From Phycisphaerae bacterium (GTDB lineage: Bacteria > Chloroflexota > Anaerolineae > 4572-78 > J111): 64,000 nt of DNA. Numbering within the stretch: the stretch's first letter is position 1; each line of letters begins with the position of its first letter. The stretch spans positions 1 through 64,000 of the forward strand of contig JANQQF010000036.1 of NCBI GenBank assembly GCA_028285035.1, in the 5' to 3' direction. Positions 9,727 to 20,025 of the stretch are shown here, in pieces. Both the position numbers and the translations under genes were made by a program. Under the pieces are notes generated by a model. It saw only the letters and a program-made list of their open reading frames with translations. It had not been told where the DNA came from and did no database searches.

Positions 9727-11682
9727 ATGAGACCAATAAACAGACCTAACCCACCAGCTCCTAGTTATTTTACAAATTCTACAGCTTTAGCAGGACAGAG
9801 TAATGCTGGAATGGGGCAACATGAAGGGGTTCGCAAACTAGGATTGTGCCTGAATTGGGAAATTTATAGATTATCCAGAATCATCCGTGCAGCAGCAGTA
9901 GCAGCAGGAGGATTAGCAGCGGCGGCCCTCCCCTTCCCACCAGCATTAATTCCAATACCTGTGCCAGCTCCAATAACTGCAGCACCTGCCATAGCAGGAA
10001 GTAATATAATAAGAAATTATGAAAGATATAACCGTATATCAGCCTCAATTCAATATAATGTAAATGCAAATACTTGGGGAGGAGGAGGTCAATATATGCT
10101 TGTAGGCGATTATCCCTACGCCATCTCTGCGATGAGAGACGTGATGCATCAAATCGGGGCAGCAGGAGCAGGCGCAAAGATTTATAGTTTTGCGCCTGCT
10201 CCTGGCCCTCATACAGCTATAGCGCTTCCTCCTCTTCCGGCAACTTTGAGGAGCTATACTGGCGGAAATATTTTGAGCGGCTTACGTCATTTCTATACTG
10301 CAATGAATAGGGCCTCTATAGCCCCACCTCTTCCTTATAGAGATGCATCTACAGAACTAATAAATAGACTTGGCCCCTATTGTGCGTATTGTGAAGCCAA
10401 CCTAAAAGCTATGATTCACGTAGAGCATATGCTTCCAAAAGCAAGTCACCCTAACACTTTCCCTTCTTTTTCAAAGTATTGGGAAAACTTTCTGCCTGCC
10501 TGCCCAACTTGTAACTCCTATAAAAGCAGTCACCCTACGAAAATAGACATTACTACCCGGGCTAATGGTAATCCCTTTGTTAAAGATGACACTACGCTTC
10601 TACCGCCAGTGGGTACAATCGCAGGGGGGACAATTGCTGCATATCCACAATCTCAATTTGATGAGAGAATTACAGATTTAGAATACAAGAGACTCTTGGA
10701 AGATCATTATCAGTTCCCTCTAGAGGCAACATCTTACCAAAATGTCGGATTTCGTTTGAATGAAATAACTGGTACACCCACTGCTCCTATTCGTACGCCT
10801 GTTACTTCTGCTATTTCAGCTCAAGTTGGATGGAGTATTCAAAGCGTTAATGAAAACGAAAAAGAAGTCATCGTCAATACACCGCAATTTACAAGTCCAG
10901 CTACAGGAGTGGCTAGTCCAGTGAGTAGGTTCGAGGTCTATCTAGATATAGTACCAAGAGTAGGAGTAGGGGGGACTGCCCTTCTCCCTACTCCTCTTGG
11001 TGCTTTAAGTAAAGTTCAGGCGATGGGAGCAATATGTCGCTTAAATGACACATCCTCAAATACCGATCGTAGAGTGGTAGAACGCACCGAAGCTTGGTTT
11101 ATGGCGTTGGAGGCAGTAAATAAGATCGAGCAGCGTCTGCAAGGATTTTCTGGAGGTACCCCAGCAACTATATACAATGATTTTTATGAGTTGTGGCGCG
11201 ACAATACCATTCGCATCATCAAAGAGAAAGGGTTTTTATCCGTTTGGTTGAAAATCTTTACGCAATTTGCACATCCTCTCACAGGAACTCCGGGAGCAAA
11301 CCCAACCTTTCCTGTAGCCCCTGCTGTGGGGGGAGTGTTTATCCCGATGATTGGAGGAGCAGCTACAGGAGCGCCTGGGGCAGCTGTTCCTGTTAGAGGG
11401 GCTGCAATTGGTAACTTAGCCCAAGATATTGCCCAAACCATTTTGCAAACTGGAGCAGGCGTTAATGATGCCGCACAAAATGCGGCAGGGGTCTCATTAG
11501 GAATACCCGCGCCAGCAGCACCAGCAGTCATACCAATGGCAGGAGCAGCGGGGGTGGGATTGGTAGCAACTTGGGCAGGAGCAGGAGCAGGAGCAATAGC
11601 CCTAGCAGAAGCCGCCGCAAGAAAGGCCGGGGCCGCCTATAGCAGGTACTTCCCCAACACCAACTGGGATCAAGTCCCATAA
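9727..11682 (+). CDS. HNH-nuclease-motif protein with hydrophobic Ala/Gly/Pro-rich flanks
   Basis: In this 651-aa protein the centre holds a complete HNH/zinc-finger signature: C219-x2-C222, the H231-V-E-H234 core followed by PK, an Asn in WENFLP, and C259-x2-C262-N263 with a nearby Lys. This arrangement resembles PtuB/TIGR02646-type HNH nucleases more than McrA. The flanks are unusual. Residues of about 55-100 and 535-640 are Ala/Gly/Pro/Val-rich and hydrophobic, like glycine-zipper or pore-forming segments. The family cuts DNA using a metal held by the His and Asn. The gene lies 139 bp after the fibre gene and 42 bp before the DUF6603-like gene. It is AT-richer than its neighbours and uses more AGA and ATA codons, which hints at separate origin. 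A DNA-targeting effector carried by the neighbouring fibre-bearing system is possible but unproven. Confidence 0.85.
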   Translation: MRPINRPNPPAPSYFTNSTALAGQSNAGMGQHEGVRKLGLCLNWEIYRLSRIIRAAAVAAGGLAAAALPFPPALIPIPVPAPITAAPAIAGSNIIRNYERYNRISASIQYNVNANTWGGGGQYMLVGDYPYAISAMRDVMHQIGAAGAGAKIYSFAPAPGPHTAIALPPLPATLRSYTGGNILSGLRHFYTAMNRASIAPPLPYRDASTELINRLGPYCAYCEANLKAMIHVEHMLPKASHPNTFPSFSKYWENFLPACPTCNSYKSSHPTKIDITTRANGNPFVKDDTTLLPPVGTIAGGTIAAYPQSQFDERITDLEYKRLLEDHYQFPLEATSYQNVGFRLNEITGTPTAPIRTPVTSAISAQVGWSIQSVNENEKEVIVNTPQFTSPATGVASPVSRFEVYLDIVPRVGVGGTALLPTPLGALSKVQAMGAICRLNDTSSNTDRRVVERTEAWFMALEAVNKIEQRLQGFSGGTPATIYNDFYELWRDNTIRIIKEKGFLSVWLKIFTQFAHPLTGTPGANPTFPVAPAVGGVFIPMIGGAATGAPGAAVPVRGAAIGNLAQDIAQTILQTGAGVNDAAQNAAGVSLGIPAPAAPAVIPMAGAAGVGLVATWAGAGAGAIALAEAAARKAGAAYSRYFPNTNWDQVP

Positions 11683-11724
11683 TGGTCAAATTCGGGTCTT
11701 ATATTTAATTGGATTTATCAACTT

Positions 11725-14700
11725 ATGAGTTTAACCAATCTTTACAATCGACTAAACGGTCAAACTATCATATCATTAAATCAGGCTGGATTAGGCGAAG
11801 CTGGACAGACACTCTTCCCTTTGCTGCCTGAACTAAGTGAAGCAACAGTTATTTTTACCGTTTCACAAGGGCCTACCTGGGACGATGCCACCCACTCTAA
11901 ATTTACCATTACAGGCACATCACAACAGCCTTTATTGGGCCTGGCTGCCCCTGCCATTACCTTCGATGCGATAGCCGATGGTCATGACATTCAATTTCGT
12001 ATACAGGTCGAAACGGGGGCAGGTTGGACTTTTGGAACCAGCTTTCCTCAACTGACAGGCACGGAATTTAACTTATTTTCTTTTGACAATCCTCGATTTA
12101 TTCTGGCTACTTTGGCTAATCCTGAAGAAAAGCTGTTACAAGGGTTAAATTTTAAGGGAGACTTACAGCTTGCAAACACGACACTTTTACCTGCCATAGA
12201 AGAATTCATCACAGGTGCTACTGATTCCCTGCCCCTAACGGGAACTATCCAAACGCAGGACCATTACCAACTGATCACCATAAAAGCACAGATAATCAGC
12301 GGGGATGCTGCTTTCAGTGTGGCAGACTTACTCAACTTTCAATTTTCAGCCCCTGACCTCGCGCTTTATGCTTATATCTACAGGGGGGGACAACCAGTTG
12401 CGCTTATCAAAAGAATAGAAAGCAACGTTACCTTAAACGGTGAGTCTGGGCACCCAGTGACCCTACCATTGGCGCTACAACTCCCTACGTTGGTCACTGG
12501 CTGGCTAATGATGCTGCAACCGGATCAGGAAACTTCTCTGGCAGACTTTTTGGAATTTTTAACGTTATTAGGCTCTGCTGGTCAGTTTGATTTAATGGGT
12601 TTATTTACTGGGCCATTAACAGCCGTAAAAGAAATTCTTAATGCTTTGCTCCTGAAAAGTTTCTCTATAGAAATCATAGGGTCTTTAAATGCAGCCCCAC
12701 AATTTCGGTCCTTTTCTTTTCAGGTTCAGCAGCAAGAGAATGCGCCTTGGCGTATCATCCCGAACCGACTGGAACTGGCTAACCTGCAAGTATATCTAAG
12801 AATTTCGAAGGAACCTTCAAGCTATAATACAGCGGGTTTTATTCAAGGCGAGTTGGGAATTACCGATAGCATCGCAATCAATGCGCTGATTCCGGTGCCA
12901 ATTGGTAATGGGGATTGGCAATTTTCTTCGCGTCATTCGGTTCCCCTTTCTGATATTAATGTCCTGTCGAAATTCACTGATGACACTTCTATCACAACCC
13001 TCTTACCCGCATCTCTAGTACAAGCCCTTTCTAGTTTAACCTTACAAGAACTAATTCTAATCTATAACCCCAGTGCGGGAATTAAACAATTGAAGTTTAC
13101 TGTTACGATGGAGGAACACTGGGTTATTATCGAGAATAGCTTCGAACTTGCTTCACTCCAGCTTCATTTTGAACTGGAAAAAGGTACAACAGGCTGGGGG
13201 CTATCAGGAAACATCTATACTCAATTGCTAGCAGGTGGGATTACTATTGACTCCCAGGTTCGAAAATCATCCGCTGCCTCGGATTGGTACTTTAATCTTC
13301 ATGCAAACAACGTTCCCTTACCCAGTTTGGCGGATTTGGGCAGATTGACAGGCGGGGAGAATGCATTAGCGGATACGCTGCCAGATAGCTTGCTCACCGG
13401 GCAGCTTTACCTCAATGACCCAAGGGTAGAATTTAATATAAGTCAAAAGAAACTAGAAGCATTTGGCTTTTCTTTGGTTACTAATGAGATTGATTTTACA
13501 GAAATCAAGATTCTCCAAGTTGGTTTAGATGTAGACATCGTTTTTGGTGTTCAAAGAAATATCAATATCTACGGACGATTTACAATTTCAGACATAGATT
13601 TTTATGTAGAAGGTACGTATGTCGATACGGGTGGTTGGCAGTTTTTTGGGCAGGCCGCCATGGGAACAGCAATCCCTATTGGGGAACTGATTTCCAAATT
13701 TGTTACAGAATTTGGGATCGCTGAGGATGTGCCAACGGCTATCGATGGTTTAACCCTGTCAAATCTTAGCATTTCCTTCAACACCCAAACCAAAGACTTC
13801 ACCTTCTCCCTTGACACCAAATTCCCCATTGACCAAAAAGAACTCGACGCCGTCATCGCCATTGAACTCACCCACAACAATGGGCAATACACCCGCAAGT
13901 TCAGCGGTGTCGTCACTGTTGGCGACCTCGAATTTGATCTTATCCTTAACCAAGAACAAGCTGCTGACACCATCTTCCTGGCTGCTTACGAAAATAAAGC
14001 AGGTAAAGATGAAAGCATCAAGACTCTGGTTGAACTGATCACCGATGATCCCGCTATTCTAGATGTGGCGGAGGGCATTTCTTTCAACCTGAAAGACGCC
14101 CTGCTCGTCATTGACAAAGGCACCGCCACCAAAATTCTGTTTGGGCTGGATATCGGTGGTGGGCTGGATATATCGAAGTTGCCGCTGGTCGGCGCAATGT
14201 TTCCCACCGCCTCAACGGTACGGATAACGTTCCAGCCGTTGCTAACCAATCAAGATTTTTCGGCAGAGGAATTGAACCCGATCCGTGCCTTGGTGCCTGC
14301 TGGCGGCTATCAATTGCCACAGGAGGCCAAAGAACGATTAGGCTTCAATATGCAGCTGCTCATCGGTCAAGAGGCAATAGACCTGAGCTTGCCGATTGGG
14401 GTGGATGTGGTTAAGAATCAACCGCCCACCACCAGCACTCCGCCAACGACGACCGCTTCTGAGCCTTCAGAGACCTCCTCTGTCACGCCCGCCCCACCAG
14501 CCACAACCGCTAACATCAAATGGTTTGTGATCCAAAAGCAGCTAGGCCCGATCAACTTTGGCCGGGTGGGCCTTCAGTTTCAGGATGCGCAACTCTACAT
14601 CCTGCTCGATGCCTCGCTCTCCCTGGCGGGGCTGACCATCTCGGTGGATGGCCTCTTTGTCAGTAGTACCCTCAATCCGACCCATCCTCAATTTGGCTTG

Positions 14701-16590
14701 CACGGTTTGGGACTTGACTACAAAAATGAGCCGCTCGAAATCGGCGGAGCGTTTCTGCGCCAAACGGTCACCGACTCATCCGGCAACACCTACGACACCT
14801 ACGATGGCACAGCCATCATTCGCACCGAAAAATTCTCCCTGGCCGCTTTGGGGTCTTATGCCTATATTCAGGGACATCCCTCGCTCTTTATCTACGCCTT
14901 TGTCGATTGGCCGTTGGGTGGCCCCGCGTTTTTCTTTGTCACTGGGCTGGCCGCAGGCTTTGGCTACAATCGGCGGCTGATCGTTCCTGGGATCAATGAG
15001 GTACAAACCTTCCCGCTGGTAGCTGAAGCGATGGCAGGCGTGCCAGGGGCGACCAATGATCTGAGCGCTGAAATCAACAAACTACATGCGGTGATTCCCC
15101 CGGCTGTGGGCGAATATTTCCTGGCGGTCGGTATTCGCTTTACCTCCTTCAAGATTATCGACTCCTTTGTCTTGCTCACCGTCAGTTTTAGTCAAACGTT
15201 TGAGGTTGACGTTTTAGGGTTGTCCACCCTGGTCATCCCGACCCCCGTCGAAGGAGAGGCGGTCGAGCCACTCGCAGAAATTCAGATGGCCCTAAAAGCT
15301 GTCTTTAACCCAGAAAAAGGGTATCTCAAAGTGCGGGCGGCACTCACCTCGATCTCCTTTATTTTGTCGCGCGATTGTCACCTGACCGGGGGCTTTGCCT
15401 TTTACACTTGGTTCACGGACAATCCAGAAGAGCAAGCCACGGCCGGTGATTTTGTCCTGACGCTGGGGGGCTATCACCCTCGTTTCAGACCGCCTGCCTA
15501 TTACCCGAAAGTCGCTCCGCTGGGCTTCAACTGGCGGGTAAACAGCAATCTGGTGGTAAAAGGGGACGTCTACTTTGCGCTGGTGCCTTCGATGGTGATG
15601 GCCGGGGGGCATCTGAGTGCTACGTGGACCAGTGGTAACCTCAAAGCTTGGTTCCAAATGGGGGCTGACTTTATCATTTCGTGGAAACCCTACTTCTATG
15701 ATGCCACCATGTACGTCGAGATGGGGGTCTCCTATACCTACCACTTCTTCGGGACCCATCACATTACCGTTGACGTCGGGGCCGATCTACATATTTGGGG
15801 ACCACAATTTTCTGGCAAGGCTCACGTTCATCTCTGGATTGTCACCTTCAACGTGGCCTTTGGGGCACGGACCAACCCCGCCAAGCCTGCTCTCACCTGG
15901 GATGAGTTCCGCCAAGCCTTCTTACCGGAGCCTTCAAAATGGGAGAGCGTGACCGTCAATCACGGCTTGGTCAAACAGCTGGGGACAAAAGATGACCCTC
16001 TATTTATCATCAACCCCAAAGAGTTTATGCTGGAAACCAGCTCTGCGCTGCCGATTACGTCCTCAACCAACGACACATTGAGTGACACTAATACAAACAT
16101 CAATGTTGGGTCAATGAAAATTACCAATAATGTCACGACCACCCACAATATCACGATCAAGCTTGATGGGGCTGACGTGACCTCAGATTTTACCTTCTTG
16201 CCCATCAAAAAGCATGTGCCCGGGGCCATCTGGGGTAGCAAATTCAAACACTCAGAAAATGAACCTGAAGATGAGCGTTTGATCAAAAACGCCTGTACGG
16301 GATTTTTGATCACAGGAAAACCGATCAAGGCTTCGACGGAAACCCACGATGTTGCTACGGAAAATTTGCTGAATGAAAATGAGCCGTTTGAGCCTTCGAT
16401 TAGTTATGAAGAAAGACCGATCCCAGTGGGTGGAACGTGGCTCAAATCAAGCGGTGTGAAAGATCAAGTCAAAGAGACGTTAGAGCAAAGAACAGCCAAA
16501 CGAACCGAACTTTTGCAGGCCTTAGGGTTTACCGAAACGTACCAGCCAAACAAAGAATTAGCCGATGAATTTATTGTTACCGCTGTTTGA
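11725..16590 (+). CDS. 1621-aa beta-rich protein with DUF6603-like C-terminal half
   Basis: Residues of about 1-895 are beta-rich, with recurring blocks of the type LP-x-SL-x(4)-L-x-L. A Pro/Thr/Ser-rich linker follows at about 897-930. Residues of about 930-1480 resemble the DUF6603 family as I remember it (motifs such as FVTGLAAGFGYNRRL). This part is rich in aromatic and glycine residues in alternating strands, like a large closed beta structure. The tail after 1480 is polar. There is no signal peptide. ATG 11725 lies 42 bp after the HNH gene and has only a weak ribosome-binding site; the next gene begins within 20 bp of the stop. Codon use changes near 13780: upstream is AT-richer like the HNH gene, downstream is richer in GC-ending codons like the rest of the window. 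The molecular role is unknown. Confidence 0.85.
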   Translation: MSLTNLYNRLNGQTIISLNQAGLGEAGQTLFPLLPELSEATVIFTVSQGPTWDDATHSKFTITGTSQQPLLGLAAPAITFDAIADGHDIQFRIQVETGAGWTFGTSFPQLTGTEFNLFSFDNPRFILATLANPEEKLLQGLNFKGDLQLANTTLLPAIEEFITGATDSLPLTGTIQTQDHYQLITIKAQIISGDAAFSVADLLNFQFSAPDLALYAYIYRGGQPVALIKRIESNVTLNGESGHPVTLPLALQLPTLVTGWLMMLQPDQETSLADFLEFLTLLGSAGQFDLMGLFTGPLTAVKEILNALLLKSFSIEIIGSLNAAPQFRSFSFQVQQQENAPWRIIPNRLELANLQVYLRISKEPSSYNTAGFIQGELGITDSIAINALIPVPIGNGDWQFSSRHSVPLSDINVLSKFTDDTSITTLLPASLVQALSSLTLQELILIYNPSAGIKQLKFTVTMEEHWVIIENSFELASLQLHFELEKGTTGWGLSGNIYTQLLAGGITIDSQVRKSSAASDWYFNLHANNVPLPSLADLGRLTGGENALADTLPDSLLTGQLYLNDPRVEFNISQKKLEAFGFSLVTNEIDFTEIKILQVGLDVDIVFGVQRNINIYGRFTISDIDFYVEGTYVDTGGWQFFGQAAMGTAIPIGELISKFVTEFGIAEDVPTAIDGLTLSNLSISFNTQTKDFTFSLDTKFPIDQKELDAVIAIELTHNNGQYTRKFSGVVTVGDLEFDLILNQEQAADTIFLAAYENKAGKDESIKTLVELITDDPAILDVAEGISFNLKDALLVIDKGTATKILFGLDIGGGLDISKLPLVGAMFPTASTVRITFQPLLTNQDFSAEELNPIRALVPAGGYQLPQEAKERLGFNMQLLIGQEAIDLSLPIGVDVVKNQPPTTSTPPTTTASEPSETSSVTPAPPATTANIKWFVIQKQLGPINFGRVGLQFQDAQLYILLDASLSLAGLTISVDGLFVSSTLNPTHPQFGLHGLGLDYKNEPLEIGGAFLRQTVTDSSGNTYDTYDGTAIIRTEKFSLAALGSYAYIQGHPSLFIYAFVDWPLGGPAFFFVTGLAAGFGYNRRLIVPGINEVQTFPLVAEAMAGVPGATNDLSAEINKLHAVIPPAVGEYFLAVGIRFTSFKIIDSFVLLTVSFSQTFEVDVLGLSTLVIPTPVEGEAVEPLAEIQMALKAVFNPEKGYLKVRAALTSISFILSRDCHLTGGFAFYTWFTDNPEEQATAGDFVLTLGGYHPRFRPPAYYPKVAPLGFNWRVNSNLVVKGDVYFALVPSMVMAGGHLSATWTSGNLKAWFQMGADFIISWKPYFYDATMYVEMGVSYTYHFFGTHHITVDVGADLHIWGPQFSGKAHVHLWIVTFNVAFGARTNPAKPALTWDEFRQAFLPEPSKWESVTVNHGLVKQLGTKDDPLFIINPKEFMLETSSALPITSSTNDTLSDTNTNINVGSMKITNNVTTTHNITIKLDGADVTSDFTFLPIKKHVPGAIWGSKFKHSENEPEDERLIKNACTGFLITGKPIKASTETHDVATENLLNENEPFEPSISYEERPIPVGGTWLKSSGVKDQVKETLEQRTAKRTELLQALGFTETYQPNKELADEFIVTAV

Positions 16591-16608
16591 TAGCGATTGG
16601 ATAATCAA

Positions 16609-18711
16609 ATGATGAGCCAAGAACAGACTCCTTCTCGTATAAAATTTTATCAAAATCATCGCCCTGAGATGGTTGCGGGTGAATATTCAATTGAAATAGG
16701 CGGTTCGATCTCACATGCCAAAATTAGCGGCCCTGATACAACCTCAACGATCACCCGGCGTTTTGCAGTTTATGGCGAGCGCTTCACGTTGAATGATCAG
16801 GATGTGCGATCGGTTTTTCCGGCGGCTGGCAGTACAGGAACCTATGCGAGCGTCCTCCCTCATATCATTTTGCATCGAAACACGCTACCCTGGGAGCGTC
16901 AGGCTTCTCTGGGAGATGGGGAAGTGCCGTGGCTTGCTTTGCTGTTGTTTGACGAAGATGACGGGCCTGACAAAAAAATCATCACCGTCAAAGAGTTGTT
17001 TGCCTCACCTGCGGGGGGCGGTCACTTTCCCGACCTGTCACAAGAGGTTGCCCAGCACGATGATGAAAAAGTGACGGTCATTGATGTGCCAAAAAACGTA
17101 CTGGACCGAATTCTCCCCTCGACAGATAGCCTGCGTCTGATGGCGCATACGCGACAGGGCATAAATAATCAACAGGAAGTTGTGGGCGAAGAAAACGCGG
17201 TCATTTTTTGCAACCGTCTGCCAAACCAGGGACAACGGAGTACGGTACATTTGGTTTCTTTAGAAGGACGATATGATGGGAGCGGCTTTGATTACACCAG
17301 TGGGAGCGACCTGTTTCGCTTAGTGAGCCTAAAAAGTTGGGATTTTTATACGATTGAACATTATAAAATCACATCAGCAACCCTACAGGCCTTGCAGGGT
17401 CAAGCACCTGCCGATGATATTGACAAACTGTCGACGTTGCTTGATCGGGAGTTTGCGGGGTTGGATAGTAGCTTTTTGGAGGATGTTGCTCAGGCTGCCG
17501 GCCTTGATACTATTTCCGATAGCTATAAAACAATCTTGATTGACCAGGCAAAGTTTGATAAAACCTTCGATGGCTTACTCAAGCACTTAAACAAAGATAT
17601 ATTAACCTTGCGTCTTCCCCCTACACTCTCAAATACACAAGTGGATACAGAACCTTATTTATCAGAGGGACTGGTCCCTTTAGAACACCATTTCCGCAGT
17701 GGCGACCGGTCAGTATCGTGGTATAGAGGGCCGTTTCTGCCTTTCAGGCCCGATAGCACCACGAATGATGGATCCATCATTCGTGATTTACACCCAGAAA
17801 CTGCCGACGAATTAATCCAGTTCGATAACAACCTAGGGATGTTCGATGTGACCTATGCCGCTGCTTGGGAAATCGGCCGTTTGTTGGCTTTGGTCAAGAA
17901 AGACTTTTCGGTCAGCCTTTTTCAATGGAAACGGCTGATTTCTCAAAAACAGCACAAAGCCAATCAATTAGAAGGCCTTGAACATTTGCCCGTTTTTGCC
18001 CATAGCCATAATCATGACTCTGAACAACTGCTTTGGGAAAAGCATTTGCAGCCTTGGCTGACTCAATTGGCAACCTTGGAAAACATACCGACAAATTATC
18101 TCGTGCCTAAAGAGCAGCAGTTGCCCAAAGAATCGATCCGTTTTTTTTATGTAGATAAAAATTGGCAAATGGCAGCCCTCCTCGGTGCGCTCAGTGTGGG
18201 GGGAGATGGGGATAGTAACAGCCAAGCCGATGACGATGCGCTTCGTGAATTTTTGAAATTAGAAGATGCTTATTTGACGGGATTCCTGCTACGATCGGAT
18301 GTAGTCAGCGGCTGGCCCGGTCTACTTATTGACGGTTTTCCGGCTGAAGAAGGTAAACAGCCTCTGTGGCGTCAACTCTCCAGGGATGTGTTGCTTTGTC
18401 TCTTCAAAACCGAGATTGAACAAGTCATTTTTTATCAAAAATCAGAAGTTATGCATTTCGGATTCATCAAGGAAAACGAGGTCTTCAAAAAAAGAGTTCG
18501 TAATGCCGATGGCCTTGAGGTCGGCGATCCACTGCCGGTTGATTGGCAATCTGATGCCCAAGCACGAGTTATTGATGTCGCTAAATTAGCGAATACGCTC
18601 GGCAAGACCGGTAAACCGGCCCAGTTCGCCATGAATATGATAGAAGGGGTCCCACGCGTAATCTTCGAGATTATTGGGGGGCCAGCAACAATCCTCAATA
18701 TTGAGAATTAG
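16609..18711 (+). CDS. 700-aa uncharacterised protein, last gene of the large-protein cluster
   Basis: I recognise no named family. The N-terminal 100 residues are beta-rich (motifs GEYSIEIGGSI and RRFAVYGERF); the middle and C-terminal parts are mixed, with the conserved-looking phrase LLRSDVVSGWPGL near residue 570. No signal peptide or membrane helix is seen. TTG 16597, ATG 16609 and ATG 16612 are all possible starts and none has a strong Shine-Dalgarno sequence; ATG 16609 is chosen. The gene follows the DUF6603-like gene by 18 bp, so it is almost certainly co-transcribed. It is followed by a 67-bp gap and an unrelated dehydrogenase gene. Function is unknown. Confidence 0.85.
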   Translation: MMSQEQTPSRIKFYQNHRPEMVAGEYSIEIGGSISHAKISGPDTTSTITRRFAVYGERFTLNDQDVRSVFPAAGSTGTYASVLPHIILHRNTLPWERQASLGDGEVPWLALLLFDEDDGPDKKIITVKELFASPAGGGHFPDLSQEVAQHDDEKVTVIDVPKNVLDRILPSTDSLRLMAHTRQGINNQQEVVGEENAVIFCNRLPNQGQRSTVHLVSLEGRYDGSGFDYTSGSDLFRLVSLKSWDFYTIEHYKITSATLQALQGQAPADDIDKLSTLLDREFAGLDSSFLEDVAQAAGLDTISDSYKTILIDQAKFDKTFDGLLKHLNKDILTLRLPPTLSNTQVDTEPYLSEGLVPLEHHFRSGDRSVSWYRGPFLPFRPDSTTNDGSIIRDLHPETADELIQFDNNLGMFDVTYAAAWEIGRLLALVKKDFSVSLFQWKRLISQKQHKANQLEGLEHLPVFAHSHNHDSEQLLWEKHLQPWLTQLATLENIPTNYLVPKEQQLPKESIRFFYVDKNWQMAALLGALSVGGDGDSNSQADDDALREFLKLEDAYLTGFLLRSDVVSGWPGLLIDGFPAEEGKQPLWRQLSRDVLLCLFKTEIEQVIFYQKSEVMHFGFIKENEVFKKRVRNADGLEVGDPLPVDWQSDAQARVIDVAKLANTLGKTGKPAQFAMNMIEGVPRVIFEIIGGPATILNIEN

Positions 18712-18778
18712 TTTAGACAGAAAAGTGATAGTTCTGTTGAAGAAGATTTGAGTATAGTTATATTTTTAGGTTAATCCA

Positions 18779-19816
18779 ATGAAAGCCATCATGAAAGTCG
18801 CTCCCGGTGTCGGACACATTGAGCTTCGTGAGATAGACGAGCCAATGGCTCAGCCGGGGCAGGTGAAAGTCAAAATCAGTGCGGCCGGTCTCTGCGGCAC
18901 TGATATTCACATTTATAAAGATGAATTTCGCTCGTGGCCCCCTGTCGTGTTGGGGCACGAGGTTTCGGGCGAAGTGGTCGAGGTCGGTGATGGGGTGGAG
19001 ACGGTACAAGTGGGCGACCGGGTAACGAGCGAGACATACTTCTCGACCTGTGGTGTTTGTCGCTACTGCCGCAATGGGCAAACCAACTTGTGCCTCCAGC
19101 GTCGCTCGATTGGCTCGGCGGTGAACGGGGGCTTCACTCAATATTTGGTGGTTCCGGCAGGCAATGTTCATCGGCTGCCGGAGAGCGTTTCGCTTGAAGC
19201 GGGAGCACTAACTGAACCGTTGGCTTGTGTCGTACACGGGGTGTTGCTCAATGCGCCGACCGTTAGCGCAGGAGATGTGGCGGTGATTGCTGGACCGGGG
19301 GCGATTGGTCTGCTGACATTGCAGGTGGTTAAGGCGGCGGGGGCAACGGCTGTCGTCCTTGGCACCAACATTGATGAACAACGGTTGACCTTGGCCCGAA
19401 AATTGGGGGCAGATTACACGATTAATATTCAGGATGAAAACCCTCTCACCCTCATTCAAGACCTCACGGAGCAGGGTTTGGGAGCGGATGTGGTGTATGA
19501 ATGCTCTGGGGCCGGACCAGCAGCGCAGCAGTTATTGAGCTTGGTACGGCGGCGGGGGCGATATATTCAGATTGGTTTGTTTGGTCAGCCCGTGGCGTGG
19601 GATTTGGATCAGCTCTGTTATAAAGAATTGGTTGCTACAGGGAGTAATGCCAGTACCCCCGAATCTTGGCTACGAGCCATTCAACTTTTGGCGGATGGGA
19701 CGGTCAAAACTGAGCCGCTCATCACCCACACTTTGCCCATTACCGAATGGGAGCAGGCTTTCAAGATTTTTGATGAGAAAGCGGGAGTGAAAACCTTGCT
19801 GAAGCCGGTAGGGTAG
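18779..19816 (+). CDS. Zinc-dependent medium-chain alcohol/polyol dehydrogenase
   Basis: This is a 345-aa MDR-family enzyme. Catalytic zinc ligands are visible as Cys39 in GLCGTD and His60-Glu61 in LGHEVSG, with Glu146 a probable further ligand. The four structural-zinc cysteines are 91, 94, 97 and 105. The cofactor loop GPGAIG lies at 172-177, followed by a Rossmann fold. The sorbitol/threonine-dehydrogenase branch fits best; these oxidise secondary alcohols with NAD(P). Length is normal. ATG 18779 is used, with an in-frame ATG at 18791 as an alternative. The hydantoinase-type genes begin about 200 bp downstream on the same strand, so a shared catabolic role is plausible, but the substrate is not known. 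Confidence 0.95.
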   Translation: MKAIMKVAPGVGHIELREIDEPMAQPGQVKVKISAAGLCGTDIHIYKDEFRSWPPVVLGHEVSGEVVEVGDGVETVQVGDRVTSETYFSTCGVCRYCRNGQTNLCLQRRSIGSAVNGGFTQYLVVPAGNVHRLPESVSLEAGALTEPLACVVHGVLLNAPTVSAGDVAVIAGPGAIGLLTLQVVKAAGATAVVLGTNIDEQRLTLARKLGADYTINIQDENPLTLIQDLTEQGLGADVVYECSGAGPAAQQLLSLVRRRGRYIQIGLFGQPVAWDLDQLCYKELVATGSNASTPESWLRAIQLLADGTVKTEPLITHTLPITEWEQAFKIFDEKAGVKTLLKPVG

Positions 19817-20025
19817 AGCGCTCAATGAATTTTGGCAGTGATCCAACGAAGCTGGGCCTCAAGCTTGTTGCTGCCTAAATCGACAAGATTTTATCGGACA
19901 TAGAAGACGCAGAATTTTTGACACGTCGCAATCTAAACCTCCCCTGATTGCAACCTCAACGTTTTTAAGAAACCCCATTAAATGTTACACTTCGCTAAAA
20001 TTGGATAGCTATGGAAGGAGGCACG

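Noticed and set aside
9727..11682. A retron or Septu defence gene based on the PtuB-like HNH motif
   Set aside because: No reverse transcriptase, PtuA-type ATPase or retron RNA is near; the flanking genes belong to another system.
2944..18711. An extracellular contractile injection system
   Set aside because: No sheath, tube, baseplate, spike or AAA ATPase homologue is visible among the five genes, so the label cannot be supported.
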